DNA of 64,000 nucleotides, from assembly GCA_030142905.1 (NCBI GenBank), contig JASJOG010000012.1, forward strand, positions 935,001-999,000. The letters are read 5' to 3'. Origin of the DNA: Heliopora coerulea (lineage: Eukaryota > Cnidaria > Anthozoa > Scleralcyonacea > Helioporidae). The notes below the pieces were generated by a model. It was not told the origin of the DNA. It did no database searches and was given only the letters and a program-made list of their open reading frames with translations. The translations under genes and the position numbers were made by a program. This document shows positions 20,599 to 31,860 of the stretch, piece after piece; position 1 is the stretch's first letter; each line of letters begins with the position of its first letter.

Positions 20599-21577
20599 GC
20601 AATCGACCTTCTTGAGTCACGGACATCGACCGAAAGATTTGATCAAAAATTGTTTTTGATATTTGGGCAATGTGTTCTTTGAATAGAATTTTTTATGCAA
20701 GCAAAGATGATAACTTTAAAATCCCAGGAGAGATCATAGCATGTCTAATCAGTGAGCCAGCAGTGAACGTATGTTGACGTGGTAGGAGGAGACGTCGTCT
20801 TTAGAACGTCGAAACGCTGTTAGTGACGTCTGTATAGAATGACAACGGCGTTTAAAAGTTCGACGACGCCCTTAGGATCTGCATGGTAATATGCTGGAAG
20901 GACTGTTAGATCTTCAAGATTTGCCATATAAGAGAAAAAAATACATATTTTGATCCCTGCTCAGCTGTGATATGAAGCTAGACAAGAAGAAAATCAGGTT
21001 TCTCAAAGTGATTTTAACTAATTGAGTGGCAAGTGCAGATGATTTTACTCATTGTAGGTATGAGTTCTAAGCATGTTTTTGACATCTAAAATCATAGGTG
21101 GATCAAGGTAAAGCAAAGTCTTAGGCGAATGTGTACTGTGGGGGCCCATGGATCTATGAACTAGATTACAAAATTACAAAAGAATTTTTAATTTGTTGTA
21201 TCCTGTGAGAACATGGTAGAACCTACAAGACACTTGTTCAATTAACTATTACAGTGTTAAACACAATATCCAGATCACAAGAAACGAAGCAGATTAGCGA
21301 GGCCTGCAGCTGTTGTATGAAAAGAGAATAATAGTTTCAAATTAAGAGGCTGTGTGCCTTGCATTAGGCAAGGCATGTGGTCTCCTTACAAACCTACAAG
21401 CATGGGGCCTTGGGTTAATCTGCCATTGTCTAAAATATTTAAAATAATAGTGGAAATGCTGAAGAAAGTTAGATAAGTTACTACAAAACAAACATTTTTT
21501 ACATACACTCATTGTCAACATTTGAATGTAAAATTAAAAAAAGGTTATTTCTTATTCATTTTCTCCTACCTATAATT
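20599..21577. other. Region between repeat-rich gene and small gene, unit A
   Basis: About 1 kb expected to hold the start of the minus-strand repeat-rich gene and the 5' part of the plus-strand small gene. I see no convincing coding exon on either strand. A ~56-bp stretch near 21112..21167 is missing in B. Confidence 0.45.
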
Positions 21578-21847
21578 ATGTCATCAAGAGATGAAATCCT
21601 TGGGATGGACTTGGAAGAACTTTTAAACATTCATGACACACCTGACCACAATGCCTGGGAGCTGGTGGACCAAGCGTTAACCATCCTGAAAGACAATGCA
21701 CCCTACCATAAGAAATCAAATTCCAATGGTAGAACTGTACAGTCCAATTTAGATGGAAGTGGTTCAACTACCAGCCACCATTCTGAGAAAGGCAAAGAAG
21801 GACTCCTCCAAAGAAAAGGAACCACTGTACATTTTCCTGAAAAATAA
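21578..21847 (+). CDS. Small acidic protein of unknown function, unit A (89 aa)
   Basis: ATG at 21578 begins MSSRDEILGMDLEELLNIHD, then a probable amphipathic helix (WELVDQALTILKDNAPYHKK), a Ser/Gly/Thr-rich linker and a basic end (KGTTVHFPEK). I do not recognise the family. The longer upstream frame is not conserved because B has one fewer A at about 21540, so this Met is preferred. Downstream AATAAA motifs at 21844 and about 21873 suggest a 3' end. It may be a single-exon gene or a last coding exon. Unit B keeps the frame despite an added codon, which supports coding. It converges on FANCE. Confidence 0.6.
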   Translation: MSSRDEILGMDLEELLNIHDTPDHNAWELVDQALTILKDNAPYHKKSNSNGRTVQSNLDGSGSTTSHHSEKGKEGLLQRKGTTVHFPEK

Positions 21848-23132
21848 AATTTGACCAAATAAGTAAATGTAAATAAAGTTGTTTTGAGATAAATAACCCA
21901 GTGACCAAGACTTGTCAAGGTTCTTAATTCATGATTCGCAAATCAAATCACATCTTTCACAAGTGGAATTTTTGAAAATTTGAGTAAAATCATAAATGGG
22001 AATTTTCTGATTTTGGTTTGGATTTGATGTTTCGATGCGATTGTTTATTGAACATATTCATATTGGGAATTCACCACATTTCTTTGTGGAATTATTATAA
22101 ACCCAAGTATTGTGTAATTATATCAGCCAATAAACATTCCAAAGGAAGCAAAATAATGTGAATACTATAATGAATCACCAAAATGATTTGAATTGATTTG
22201 AGTTAGATGAGCGGAATAAACGCTTTATCGATCGTAACATTCATGCAAATCCAGAAATATCCTTGACTTATGTGAAATTCTTCTGATTACCTCTTACCAC
22301 TGTAAAAGAAATCCTTTCATGGCACTTCCTCGCTATGATTGTGGCAAATACTTCCAAAACTTCTATTATTCACTAGAAGTTTTGGAAATATGTGACGAGA
22401 TACTTCTCCCTAGATTATGGAATAACTTAAATGTATCTTGAGATGTTTGTTTAAATTCAACAAAGACTGCTGTTGCAGTTATTAGGACGGTAGTATGATT
22501 TTTGTAATAGAGCTTTTAATTGCTGAAAAATCATGAACCATTTTTCAGTAATTAATTAATTTGAACCCTGCTGATGGTCGGTTAATGGCATTAATTTAAG
22601 GGACTAAGCATCATTTATGACATAAGTCTGTACATTGAAAAACTCTGGACATCATTGACCACAAGGATGAGGGTTTGTGTTAGGCTTATTGGAAAGGCTC
22701 TAACAGGAACTCACAACCTACAACTGCTTCACTTTGTGAAAATATGATATATTCTGAAACATTCTGCCAATATAAAAGTTTTTCTTGCCATAATTAAGCT
22801 GACTGATACTTTGCATTATATCCACAGCAATCACTGCTGTTACTTGCAAGCTAACATTTGGCTTGATAATTTTGCAGCCTAGTTTACTAGCTGTGTCATG
22901 TTGAGCTATGCTGGCATGCTCTGTAAACACTGCATGGTGCAGCTGGGGTTGATGAAGTTGGAGTGTACCTCTCTCTCTCTGTAATCCCTAAAAAGTACCA
23001 CAACAGGCATCATACTAGAATTGCTAAACAACTTTAGTTGCCAGTGCAATACACAGTATATTTATAGGTCACTCTAAGAAAGCTCAGACACTTTACCTTC
23101 AAAACTGTAGTTTCACTTTTACTTCCAGTCAT
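21848..23132. other. Intergenic region between small gene and FANCE, unit A
   Basis: Convergent 3' flanks, AT-rich. A TCTCTCTCTCTC run lies near 22970. The short minus-strand frame at 22718..22930 shows no recognised domain and is differently extended in B. No gene is called. Confidence 0.5.
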
Positions 23133-24851
23133 CTACCTTGAAACTTTTTTCAAGGCAGCTAAAGCAGACTTCTTTAAGAAAGTGTTATTTTCTCCTAACA
23201 TCTGCTGGAAGGCAGAATGTGATTGTTTTACCATCGGTCCATATTTATTGATTGTAGTCAACAGTAACTTTGTGAACTTTAAATTACTTGCCAAAGCTAG
23301 TGACTGTGATTGTAGGGCAGCAACAAATTTGCCAAAAATGCAATTGTCCAGATCCAGCTTCATGTCAACAACTGCAGCAAATATTGAAATGATGTTATCA
23401 TTCCAGATTAACCTTGATGGTGACTGTTCAAAAGTCATTAGAACATTTCCAAGAAAGTATTTCAAAATATCCCTCTCCAAACTATCTCTTATCAATTTCA
23501 GTATTATATCACACTGAGGCCACTGCATCGATTTTGATTGAAACATTTTAATCATCACGCCATCTACAAATGGCTTTGGATGTGCTTTTGCAAAGGCTTG
23601 AACAGCTGCTAGTAGGTTTTGTGATGCTGCTTGCTCCAAGGTCTGCAATTTTAGTTTGATACAGTAATCAGCAAAAACAAATGTACTTTGAAAGCTACAC
23701 TCCATGTTTAGTGACAAAAATTGTTCAATTAGTATGATTGTGGCTGTTTCTGGAAATTTATCCATTTCCATGAATTGGCAAATCCTGTCAAGATCTTTTG
23801 ATACAGGTCCTGAAAAAATGCTGACAAATTCCTGGAAGCACTTTCTCTCAAATTCTTCAGAGTATTTCAAGTACTCTTTGAAATGGATAACTTTATCAGG
23901 AAGGCAGTTGCTTACTGGTATGACTTCCTCCATAGCCACCATTTCTGTAAAGTCTGGCTGGTTAGATAAGTCAGGAGGGACCGGCAGTTCGAACAAGCGT
24001 ACATCAAAGGATGTCTTCGGAATGTCATCCGGAATTTCAATAACTTCTTTGTCATCTAAAAAATCTTTCTTGGTTTCAACGTGCATGTCAGTATCCATTT
24101 CTTCTGGGATGACTGGTAGAGTTTGTTCATTCAAGTTGGTGTCTGCTCCGTCATCCTTGCAGTCACTGCAGCTTCCTGTAAGCCGAATATTACTTGCCAG
24201 CAAGGAGCTCCCTGGAAAGTTCACTCGCCTTAAGGATGTGCATAAATTCTCTAATCTTGGGATAGACGTATTCATAGAAACAGCCCAGTCCGGAATTTCT
24301 GTGTCCTTGGCGAGACTTTCTAGCCATTCAACACTGTGGTTCTGTATTTTGGGATTGGTGCATTCTCTGGTATCCTCAAGGCCTTCTGGACTTTGCTCAG
24401 TTTCTAACCGCCTTCGATTAACCTTCGTTTGAAGAACGTTTGTCAGAACTTTGAACCATGTGCAGGAATTCCTTGGTGGTAGCTTCGATAACATGGCCAG
24501 AAAGACTTCAATATCGTCCTTGGGTATGCTTTCTGAATGAAAAACGATAAACGACAGCAAGTTCCTTTGTAGGTTTAAAGTAAGGCACGCAAACTTTGGT
24601 CGAAAGGACACCTCTGCGTTGAAAACTACTGGAAATAACAAAGTGAGGGCTCGCATGAGGTCTGGCCAGTGTGGAGAAATGTGTCCTTTTCGCGGGGAAT
24701 ACGCTCTGTCACGTAGCCATTTCGTGCCAAGAGGTACAGCTTGTGATTCTGCTACATTTAGAGCAGCTAACAAATCACGCCATTCTTGTGGAAAGGAAGA
24801 AATGAGCTCTTGAAAACATGCTGCACTTGGAAAGTCTACCCAGGTGTCCAT
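23133..24851 (-). CDS. FANCE: Fanconi anaemia group E protein homologue, intact copy (unit A)
   Basis: A single open frame of 572 codons, close to the length of vertebrate FANCE. FANCE is a nuclear subunit of the Fanconi core complex that links it to FANCD2 for interstrand crosslink repair. The N-terminal ~150 residues are helical (MDTWVDFPSAACFQELISSF). A poorly conserved acidic linker follows (~210-320, with IPEEMDTDMHVE and IEIPDDIP). The C-terminal ~250 residues form the helical-repeat domain. The last stretch, KFTKLLLTTINKYG...NNTFLKKSALAALKK, closely follows the known FANCE C-terminus. No intron is seen, so retro-origin is possible, though no tail or target duplication is evident. It is divergent from the next STELLO-like gene. 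Confidence 0.82.
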   Translation of the reverse strand: MDTWVDFPSAACFQELISSFPQEWRDLLAALNVAESQAVPLGTKWLRDRAYSPRKGHISPHWPDLMRALTLLFPVVFNAEVSFRPKFACLTLNLQRNLLSFIVFHSESIPKDDIEVFLAMLSKLPPRNSCTWFKVLTNVLQTKVNRRRLETEQSPEGLEDTRECTNPKIQNHSVEWLESLAKDTEIPDWAVSMNTSIPRLENLCTSLRRVNFPGSSLLASNIRLTGSCSDCKDDGADTNLNEQTLPVIPEEMDTDMHVETKKDFLDDKEVIEIPDDIPKTSFDVRLFELPVPPDLSNQPDFTEMVAMEEVIPVSNCLPDKVIHFKEYLKYSEEFERKCFQEFVSIFSGPVSKDLDRICQFMEMDKFPETATIILIEQFLSLNMECSFQSTFVFADYCIKLKLQTLEQAASQNLLAAVQAFAKAHPKPFVDGVMIKMFQSKSMQWPQCDIILKLIRDSLERDILKYFLGNVLMTFEQSPSRLIWNDNIISIFAAVVDMKLDLDNCIFGKFVAALQSQSLALASNLKFTKLLLTTINKYGPMVKQSHSAFQQMLGENNTFLKKSALAALKKVSR

Positions 24852-25633
24852 TTTTAACGTGGTTTTGTGGTGTAAAATTCAAAAACGTCCCGCGCGTTAA
24901 ACCCGCGGGTGTCAATAGGGAACAGTAAATACAAAGTTACTCCTTATTCTGTGACAGTCCTGGTAAAACTTTGGCGGAGATTACTAAGTGGGGCTACTGC
25001 CTATCAATATATTAAAATTTCAGTCTCTAGATAGTAATTTTTAGCATTCTTTTGATCCGAAACAGGCCATTCTTTGACATAACTCGTGAATGAGCAGATG
25101 AGAACAGCTACAAGCCATGATAAGTGCTACTTGTATCATGGTTATAGCGACCCTTAGGGTAACTAAATTTACGTTACCGATAAATGAGGTACATTAATCC
25201 CTAATTTTTCTAGTGATCCACCCAGGACTGAACTACTAATGTTGTCAGTAAATGTTAAAGGTCTGTATTAGGTCCCCATTAGTGTGATGGTTAGGGTTAA
25301 GATTTAGTGTACAGTTCAGGTTAGAATAAGTTTCAGTTTGCCGTAGGGGGTCATTAATGCCTCACAGGACCATTCATCACTGTGGATAAGTACCTGAGGT
25401 CACTTAACCCGGCCAGGGAACACCAGCACTTCACAATTGGGTGTTCTCATTCGCGAATGTTTTATAACGACTCTATGTTCGATCCTTCCCGTTGAGTTTA
25501 TTTTCACCCGCATCTTTCTGGTCAGTTCTCCGCCTTCTCATGTCTCCAGTTTTCAATATCCTTCAGGCCTTGTTTATTAGCTATGCCTGGAGTTGCCAAG
25601 CAGTGCGAGTGCTAGGCCTACCGTGCACTTTTA
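24852..25633. other. FANCE upstream region, unit A
   Basis: Probable FANCE promoter side. Near the start it has a GC-rich patch (CCCGCGCGTTAAACCCGCGG). It is followed by non-coding sequence conserved with B, except that B lacks ~20 bases near 24930. No other gene is seen. Confidence 0.45.
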
Positions 25634-25840
25634 GGGTCCATTTACACGATACGTTTGTGGTAGGCGATTGTTCATCCTGGGTTACGTAATGTTATCACGA
25701 GGGCACAATTCCTGCTTTCGATTCGCCGACTAATGTAGCAATACGTCCGCAAGTCCCAAGAAGACTCCACATTATCGGATGCGTCATTCAAAACGAACAA
25801 TTCTCAGCGACAATAGAATCGTGCAGTCTGTAGATGGACA
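25634..25840. mobile_element. Spacer MITE 1, unit A
   Basis: Left end GGGTCCATTTACACGATACG; the right end reads as a diverged reverse complement (TGTCCATCTACAG...CACGATT). It contains the family phrase GAGGGCACAATTCCTGCTTT. Two relatives lie downstream in the same spacer. Edges are approximate. Confidence 0.55.
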
Positions 25841-26529
25841 TTAGCAGTTAAAACGTTTTAGACGGTAACTAGTAATGATTTTGAAACGTCATTGTTACCA
25901 TAGCTTTAAGTCATTTTCCGAAGATTGTAAAATGTTTCTAAACGACTGAAAAGGTTAAAAGTAATCAGTTTTAGTGTGAAAACCGCGATGCAGAAGGCAG
26001 GAGTATCAGCAAATGTGATATAGAACCGATCGATATCGATAAAACATCATTGTCTGTAAATGTGATACTACGGAACCAATGTTGCATTAATCAGCTCTGT
26101 GTCAAATTCAAAGACGCTGATTAAACATTAATTTTGTTTATTTCCATCATGAATTACTGATCGGTTTTTAGAATAAACCTTTAAGCGCAACCAGGGTTGC
26201 CATGCCATGGTACAGTACTACAAGAAGAATTAAACAAAACAGGCCGGTTTAAGAAAAATCAACAATATGTTTTTACTGATTTCTTGTGTTGACCTATCAA
26301 CAAAGCGTCTACTTAAAATAGTCGGTTGGGCCATTATACTTGTTACCAGAAACAGGGATTCGATTTTTGTAATATTTGGTGTACAAGGCTCGTTCGACGT
26401 TGATCTGGAGTACATTGGGGTCCATTGACACGATTGTCTTTCACGATTGTTAGTTTTGATGTATCCGGTTAATTGTGGGGTATGAAATGTTGTATCGAGG
26501 GCATAACTTCTGCTTTCGATTCTCTGACT

Positions 26530-26971
26530 CAGTGGCGTAGCCAGACCCGGGCCAACCCGGGCGTCGGCTACGGACACGGGCGTTTTTTAAAACGTATTTG
26601 GCATATTCAACCGAAAAATACGACAAGTTTTGAAGAATTTGATATCAGCCCTTTATGTTTGATCCACGAATGAAATTTCTTTGCGAAACTTTTTCTCCTA
26701 CGCTAAAAATTCGCGCAATTTGTTCTCATCAATGAGATATCGCGTGGTTTTAAAAGTAATTTGGAAGATCTGTACGAGTTTAATGCCAGTTGAAGCCTTC
26801 GAATTCACCTCGGCGCTGTAGCCTAAAAAACGAGAATAGGGCCCTCATAATTCAAGAAAGTCTTTCAGAGACCCAAGAATTTAAACGTTTTCCGGAGGGG
26901 CATGTCCCGGACCCCCCTAATTAAATTGCTTCCCAGGCCCGGGCATCACAGATTCTCGGGCCACGCCACTG
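26530..26971. mobile_element. hAT-like MITE inside spacer MITE 2, unit A
   Basis: Starts CAGTGGCGTAGCCAG and ends GGCCACGCCACTG. The flanks CTCTGACT (26522-26529) and CGCTGACT (26972-26979) are an 8-base duplication with one mismatch. Length 442 bp, no transposase. It is shared with B (49650..50088). Confidence 0.78.
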
Positions 26972-26980
26972 CGCTGACTA

Positions 26981-27839
26981 TTAGGGACCTTAAGATTTGA
27001 CGACGCGCTCAGCTACAACGCGATGAAATGCGAGGAAAGACTTGGGAGAGCCGCGTCTGCGTTGCGTGTTAAAAAATCGTTAAGATTTGTGTCGATTTCT
27101 ACAACGCGACTGCATCAGTGTCACTGTATCAGCGAAATGTGCTCGTTTCAAAAAGCGAGAGATGCTTTACTCGTTGCCTACAACTCCTTTCTTGTTGATG
27201 ATGATGAGTTTGTGTTGTTGTACGATGCTTGCCGTTCGAAAACCCAGAACTCCCATATCAAGACTATTCCAGATTCTGTTGAGAGGATATGGACGAAGAT
27301 GAATGTGTTGCGAACTTTCGTTTTAAGAAGAATGAAATTCCAGTCCTTGGTCATGCTATGGGTCTTCCTGAACGATTCACTTGTCAACAGGGAACTGTTT
27401 GTGAACAAACTGAAGCGCTGTTGTCTATTTCTTCGGCGAATCTGTTGATTTATTCATGCGGTGATTTATTTACAGTTTTCGAAGCGGACAGAGGTGACTG
27501 TGCGGTAGACATGTTTGCTGATCCTCAAGTTATAGTGATAGAACTAGTGAAAACCATGAAGTTAGATTACATTTAGGTTCTTTTCATCAATAATTTAACG
27601 ATACAACATTGCATAACAAATTCAAGGCATAAAAGTAAGAAAAAAATTATGAAATTTACATTTTAACGAAAGATGTAAACAGCGTCCGAGGTCTAATCTG
27701 CGACGACGCCAGAAGATGCTAAAACGCCGCGTCGAAGAGGCTTGACAAATTTTTACGACCCGCGCGCATGCTCAGTGTTTACATGATCATTTCCGCCCGC
27801 GTAGTAGATGAGCGCGTCGTGAAATCTTAAGGTCCCTAA
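26981..27839 (+). mobile_element. PIF/Harbinger-like element, unit A only
   Basis: The ends TTAGGGACCTTAAGATTT and its reverse complement continue into ACGACGCGCTC, about 30 bases in all. Unit B has GACTAATGTCG at the site, so the 859-bp insert is private to A. A short TA/TWA target duplication fits, but the left junction has an extra TA. Its coding remnant resembles the start of HARBI1-type transposases. Confidence 0.72.
27090..27576 (+). pseudogene. HARBI1-like transposase N-terminal fragment
   Basis: The best frame (27289..27576) reads ECVANFRFKKNEIPVLGHAM and LPERFTCQQGTVCEQTEALL. This matches the F-R-F-x-K/R-x-(D/E)-I-P-x-L ... L-P-x-x-F-T-C-x-Q-x-T-V-C pattern typical of HARBI1-like transposases upstream of the DDE domain. 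A different frame upstream (27023..27280) may be the preceding part after a frame change. The catalytic domain is absent, so the element is non-autonomous. Confidence 0.65.
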
Positions 27840-28134
27840 TGTCGCAACACGTCCGGCAGAGTCAAGTGAGTTGATCAGATACATCAGAACGGCCAATCGC
27901 ATACGACAATCCTATAGTGTAAGTGAGCCCTTAACCCATTCAGGGCAGGGTCAGCGACAAATTATTTTACTCTGGCGGCTGATGCCAGACAATTCTACTC
28001 GTCAAGGGGAGACATTCTGCCGGGAAAAGCAATAAAAGAGAGACAATTTGATGTCCAGTGGGAAAAAAACAAAACTTGGTCATTCCACCCTAGATGTCAG
28101 CCCAGAATTCCTCTTGTGCGCTATGGCTTCTTAA

Positions 28135-28327
28135 GGCCTGTCCACTCGATACGATTGTCGTATACGATTCTTCACTTTGGCATATGCGATGTCATAAAAG
28201 CACAATTCCTGCTTGCTATTTGGTCGTGAATGTTGCAATAGGTTCTGAAGACTCTTTTGACTTAATCGGATACATTAAAATGAACAATCGTATAAATCGA
28301 ACAATCGAACAATCGTGTTAATGGTCC
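28135..28327. mobile_element. Spacer MITE 3, unit A
   Basis: Left end CTGTCCACTCGATACGATTG; the right end is its approximate reverse complement (ATCGTGTTAATGG). It is the third member of the spacer MITE family. The copy in B (50394..50586) has better-paired ends (TCGTATACGACAGTCGTATC). Confidence 0.62.
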
Positions 28328-28658
28328 TTTTCCGTTCATTGTTTGGAAGGGTTTGATAAGCTGTTGTTTGCAAACAATAACCAATTAGTATCAGGGCAAG
28401 GGCAGGTCAGCGAGCGCCACAAAAACTCCCATCCATGTCACTCGGTTATCACGGCGATCGCTTTTTGTGTCTTTGCTCAACTAATGTTTGATCTGCTACA
28501 TCACGGACAATAACTTGTATCGTAGTTTTTCAACATCTCTATTTGTCTACTATTTTGCCTGCGAACAGCACGTGACGAACAGGTAAGCTGTGAGGTACAA
28601 AAGTTTGGTATAACATTAACTAAACACAACATCGCTCTCTCCACGCAACACATCGTAC
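28328..28658 (+). other. Upstream region of STELLO-like gene, unit B
   Basis: Expected promoter and 5' UTR of the unit B STELLO-like gene. It is conserved with 50587..50911 upstream of unit C, with a few substitutions and small indels. I see no certain TATA box or start site. Confidence 0.4.
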
Positions 28659-29059
28659 GTGTTATCGACGAAAGTGCCAAGGTTTCGAAAAGATATGATT
28701 GGTGAACTGAATAGAACTCACGCGAAATGGATTCTTTCTTTTATCGTCATCGTAACCGTTATTCATACCTGGATGCCGTGGCGAAATGTCAGAAAAAGGC
28801 ACATTCGCTGCTCCGATTTGACAACCAGCGGGGACACTTCAACCGACTGGAAAGGCGGAGAAAGGGAGCGAAAATTAACAGCAGGAGTTGACTGGTCGAA
28901 AATCGAGAAGAGAAAGCCGCCACCTGCCAGAGAAATGCACGACAAATGGATTGTTGTAACGACGATAGCTCATCCAACTGACCAGGTTAAGAAGCTGTCA
29001 AAGATTACAGGTTGGAGGCTTATTGTTGTGGCTGATACAAAAACGCCAAAAAATTGGAA
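28659..29059 (+). CDS. STELLO-like (DUF288) protein, unit B, exon 1
   Basis: Encodes residues 1-133 and two bases of codon 134. A short basic tail (KVPRFRKDM) is followed by one hydrophobic segment at about 24-38 (WILSFIVIVTVIHTW), so a type II Golgi membrane anchor is likely. The DUF288 domain starts at about 96 (KWIVVTTIAHPTDQVKKL, then LIVVADTKTPKNW), matching plant STELLO proteins. Those act in the Golgi and influence assembly of cellulose synthase in plants; the animal role is unknown. The ATG at 28659 is the first in frame and is conserved in C. Ends at a GTAAGT donor. Confidence 0.84.
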
Positions 29060-29845
29060 GTAAGTAAAAATAAGTTTGGCTTCCTTCGCGCTAAACTGAA
29101 TGCCCCTCCAGTAATACTAATCTAACAACCTCATAACCAAACTTTCGTTGCCTACGTGGCTAAATATTCAATAACGAACCTTCCGGCTACATTCAGGATT
29201 ATTCTTATTCAGGATTATTAAGAATAACTTTAAGGTGGTATGGTACTCTTAACATTTCAAAAAGTCGATTTTTTTCAATTATAAAATTTAACATTATTAA
29301 ACATTACTTTTTCATTCCTCGTTGCCATTTTCTTGATTTCGACAACGCAAAAGGATTAAATATTGAAAAGAAATTGCCCATCCTTTCAATTGTCCCTTAG
29401 CAATCGCCGTAGCAACGAAGTGTTATTGTCAAACTGTTATCACTGGACTGTTTCTGCAATGATTCTTAACCACCTCTTCCTCCTTATTGTAAGATTTAAA
29501 TCCATTTTACTGTGTATTAACGTGAGGTGACCAGCGGTAGGCTGTGATTTTGGCGCGCATTGGATTGTTTTCTTTGCGAGAGACGTTGGTAATGGCGGTC
29601 AGTCGCAGGATTTGTGGCTGGTTCGTCAAGCATGAAATTCGGCTCCTGCATAACAGTCGCAGCTGGCCTAAGGCTTTCAAAGAGTCGAGAGGCGCTGTTC
29701 TATTATATTAAGAAGCACGTGGACATCACGCGGTCACTTGTAGTGAAAATTCACTTTGTTTATGATTGAAAGTTGACTGTTAAACAAGGCGCGAACAATG
29801 ATCTGTAAATAAGACTGGAATCCAGCGCCAGCCGACAATTTGAAG
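29060..29845 (+). other. 5' part of STELLO-like intron, unit B
   Basis: Homologous to 68..1482 of unit A without the mariner-type element. The empty TA site lies near 29702. No coding signal is seen. Confidence 0.55.
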
Positions 29846-30122
29846 AAGTATAAGATAAAACAGACTCCGAATATCAAAGTCATCTTGAAAACTCAAGATT
29901 TGAGTAAAATCAAGACAATTATGGTATTTGCGTGATATTTCGTCATTATTTCAAAGACATCGTCACACAGACTGACGCTGTCTTGACAATGTCAGTCTGT
30001 CTGACGATGTCTTTGAAGTAAAGACGAAATGTCACGCAAATACCATAATTGTCTTGATTTTACTCAAACCTTGAGTTTTCAAGATGACTTTGATATTCGG
30101 AGTCTGTTTTATCTTATAAACT
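29846..30122. repeat. Long near-perfect inverted repeat (hairpin), unit B
   Basis: Same element as 1483..1757, with arms still pairing almost fully; a few independent substitutions are visible (for example TCATTATTTC for TCTTTATTTC). Confidence 0.83.
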
Positions 30123-30746
30123 AGAAATACGTGCACGCAACAACCCCTCGCCCACCCTTCCAATACATCTCTCGAGAATTTAAGTAAGAATGATAATTTT
30201 TCAAAATTCTCAAAAAGACAAATCCTCCTGACTATAACTGGAAGAGGACATGCAATAAAAAACAATCCACACAGAATTTGGCCGCAAATAAACTACAATC
30301 CAAACTGGAAATTATTTTATATTTAAACTGCTATAATCATATTTACGTTTAAAATTTCAATTCTGCTTTATTAAAACAAAAAGTTCGGTGAGAATAACGT
30401 TCAACGGCTTAACAAATGGTAAGATGTCCATCCTTACAATTAAATTATTAAACAACGAGTGATAGGATCAATAGCTTGAATTATTTGCGGGTTTATGATA
30501 ATTCGTGTCGTTTTCCGATAAGACTTCTCACTCATTTTGCCTTAAAGAAAGATCGTTTTATCAGATGACCAGACTTTTCGTCTTAAAAGTGGATCATTCC
30601 CATAGGTTATCAAACGGATACCGGCATTACGGACAGCTCATGATTGAATATTTTTCTGACATTTTTTTGACTTAAAAAATTGATAAATTACACGTTACCT
30701 CAAAGTTGGTTACAAAGGTCTTTAAGATCTGCTATGATAAGGGCTT
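30123..30746. other. Intron sequence, unit B, no gene seen
   Basis: Equivalent of 1758..2382. It is AT-rich with no coding signal. Confidence 0.45.
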
Positions 30747-31860
30747 ATGCTAATTATTCATCCGGAAGTACAAGACTTTGGTGACGAAGATGAAACGAAT
30801 TACGAAATCGACGAAGTAAACAAAGAAAACATGAACGAATTCAGCAGTTTTATCGCTGACCAAAAATCGGAAAATACAAAACATAAAACAAAGTACGACA
30901 AGCAAACCTTGTGCAAGTTTTATCGAAAGAAGAACGAGAAGAGTGAAGTAAAAGACGTACTTTTTCCAAGGCAAAACATCAATAAAAAAGAAAAATGGTG
31001 TATAAACCTGCAACTCTTGCGTATTTTCAACTAAGCATTCAGTGGTACCTCAACACAAAAGGTTCAACGGTAAATTTACTCACAGACGAGTGTAAACTTT
31101 CCTGAAAGGTTTTAAAATTCTGATGAAAGCATTACTGGTCGAATACGGTAAAGGTCATCATGCACAAATCACTCTTGAAATGAGAAAGACTGAAGCGGAC
31201 AACTGTTTTGCCGAAGGATAATTTGGTGACCAAAAACAAGTAGCTTTGCAGCGAGTTACCTGGCGGCTGTTTACCTTGTATTTTTGTTTCGAGCCAAAAA
31301 TACATCCTAACGTCTTCAATGGGGTGACATTTCATAGCGAAAAAAATCCTGATTGAGGCAATGAAATCTTTGTGTGGAAAGCGGAGTAAGCATCCAAAGA
31401 CTGTCATGGCCTGGACAACTCTTCTGGATGACGAGTGTTCTATCCCACTTCTCAAACAATTGACCATGAACGCTGTCCGCTTAAATACTGCAAAATGTTA
31501 AAAAATAATCGTCCTACAGAGATGAATGAACCAGAATCTTCATTCTACTTTACCAATAAACACCAGCAAAATCCAGGCGGTAATATTTTGTACTAGAAGT
31601 CTCCCTTGGGGAAGAATGAAGTCGGCAAGCTACTTTTGAAAGCTGCTCAAAACAATTCCGTTCGCAGAACTTGTATTTCAAAGCTACTCGATTCAGACGT
31701 ACCTGTGATTGTGCAGCTCAGGTAAGTGGTTACCAGAACGTGAAAAGTTCCAAGATTTATACGAATCGACATCTATTCAACTTCAGCAAAAAATGTCGTT
31801 TTAATACAGTTAGTCACTTAGCAAATGTCCTGACAGCATTACGTCTTTTGTTCATATAAA
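30747..31860 (+). pseudogene. Crypton-type tyrosine recombinase relic, unit B
   Basis: Second copy of the relic at 2383..3520. The N-terminal part reads NMNEFSSFIADQKSENTKHK. The catalytic half is more decayed: TAC-TAG stops the SYKKSLLG segment, and the final box reads VSGYQNVKSSKIYT, with Tyr where His is expected, as in unit A. Stops are not identical to those of A, so both copies kept decaying after duplication. Confidence 0.58.

Larger units (their letters stand above)
26417..27930. mobile_element. Spacer MITE 2, interrupted by two younger elements, unit A
   Basis: Left part (GGGGTCCATTGACACGATTG) runs to 26529. The right part resumes at about 27840 and ends TAAGTGAGCCC. The middle is split by a hAT-like MITE and, in unit A only, by a Harbinger-like element placed just beyond it. 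The phrase GAGGGCATAACTTCTGCTTT marks the same family as spacer MITE 1. Edges are approximate. Confidence 0.58.
1..28992. repeat. Segmental duplication unit A (left-truncated)
   Basis: First of three tandem units with the same gene order. Base 1 lies inside STELLO-like exon 1 and matches base 28993 of unit B and 51247 of unit C. Outside transposon insertions the units look nearly identical, differing by roughly a few percent by eye. Unit A is the longest because it carries private mariner-type, LINE and Harbinger-like insertions. Its FANCE gene is open, while its STELLO-like and repeat-rich genes carry lesions. Confidence 0.9.

Noticed and set aside
23182..24432. Plus-strand open frames across FANCE (also 46344..47594)
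   Set aside because: Antisense shadows; the minus-strand frame matches the FANCE C-terminal helical domain.
23133..24851. FANCE as a processed retrocopy
   Set aside because: Lack of introns fits, but there is no A-tail or flanking duplication and the frame is intact. The parental gene cannot be examined from this window.
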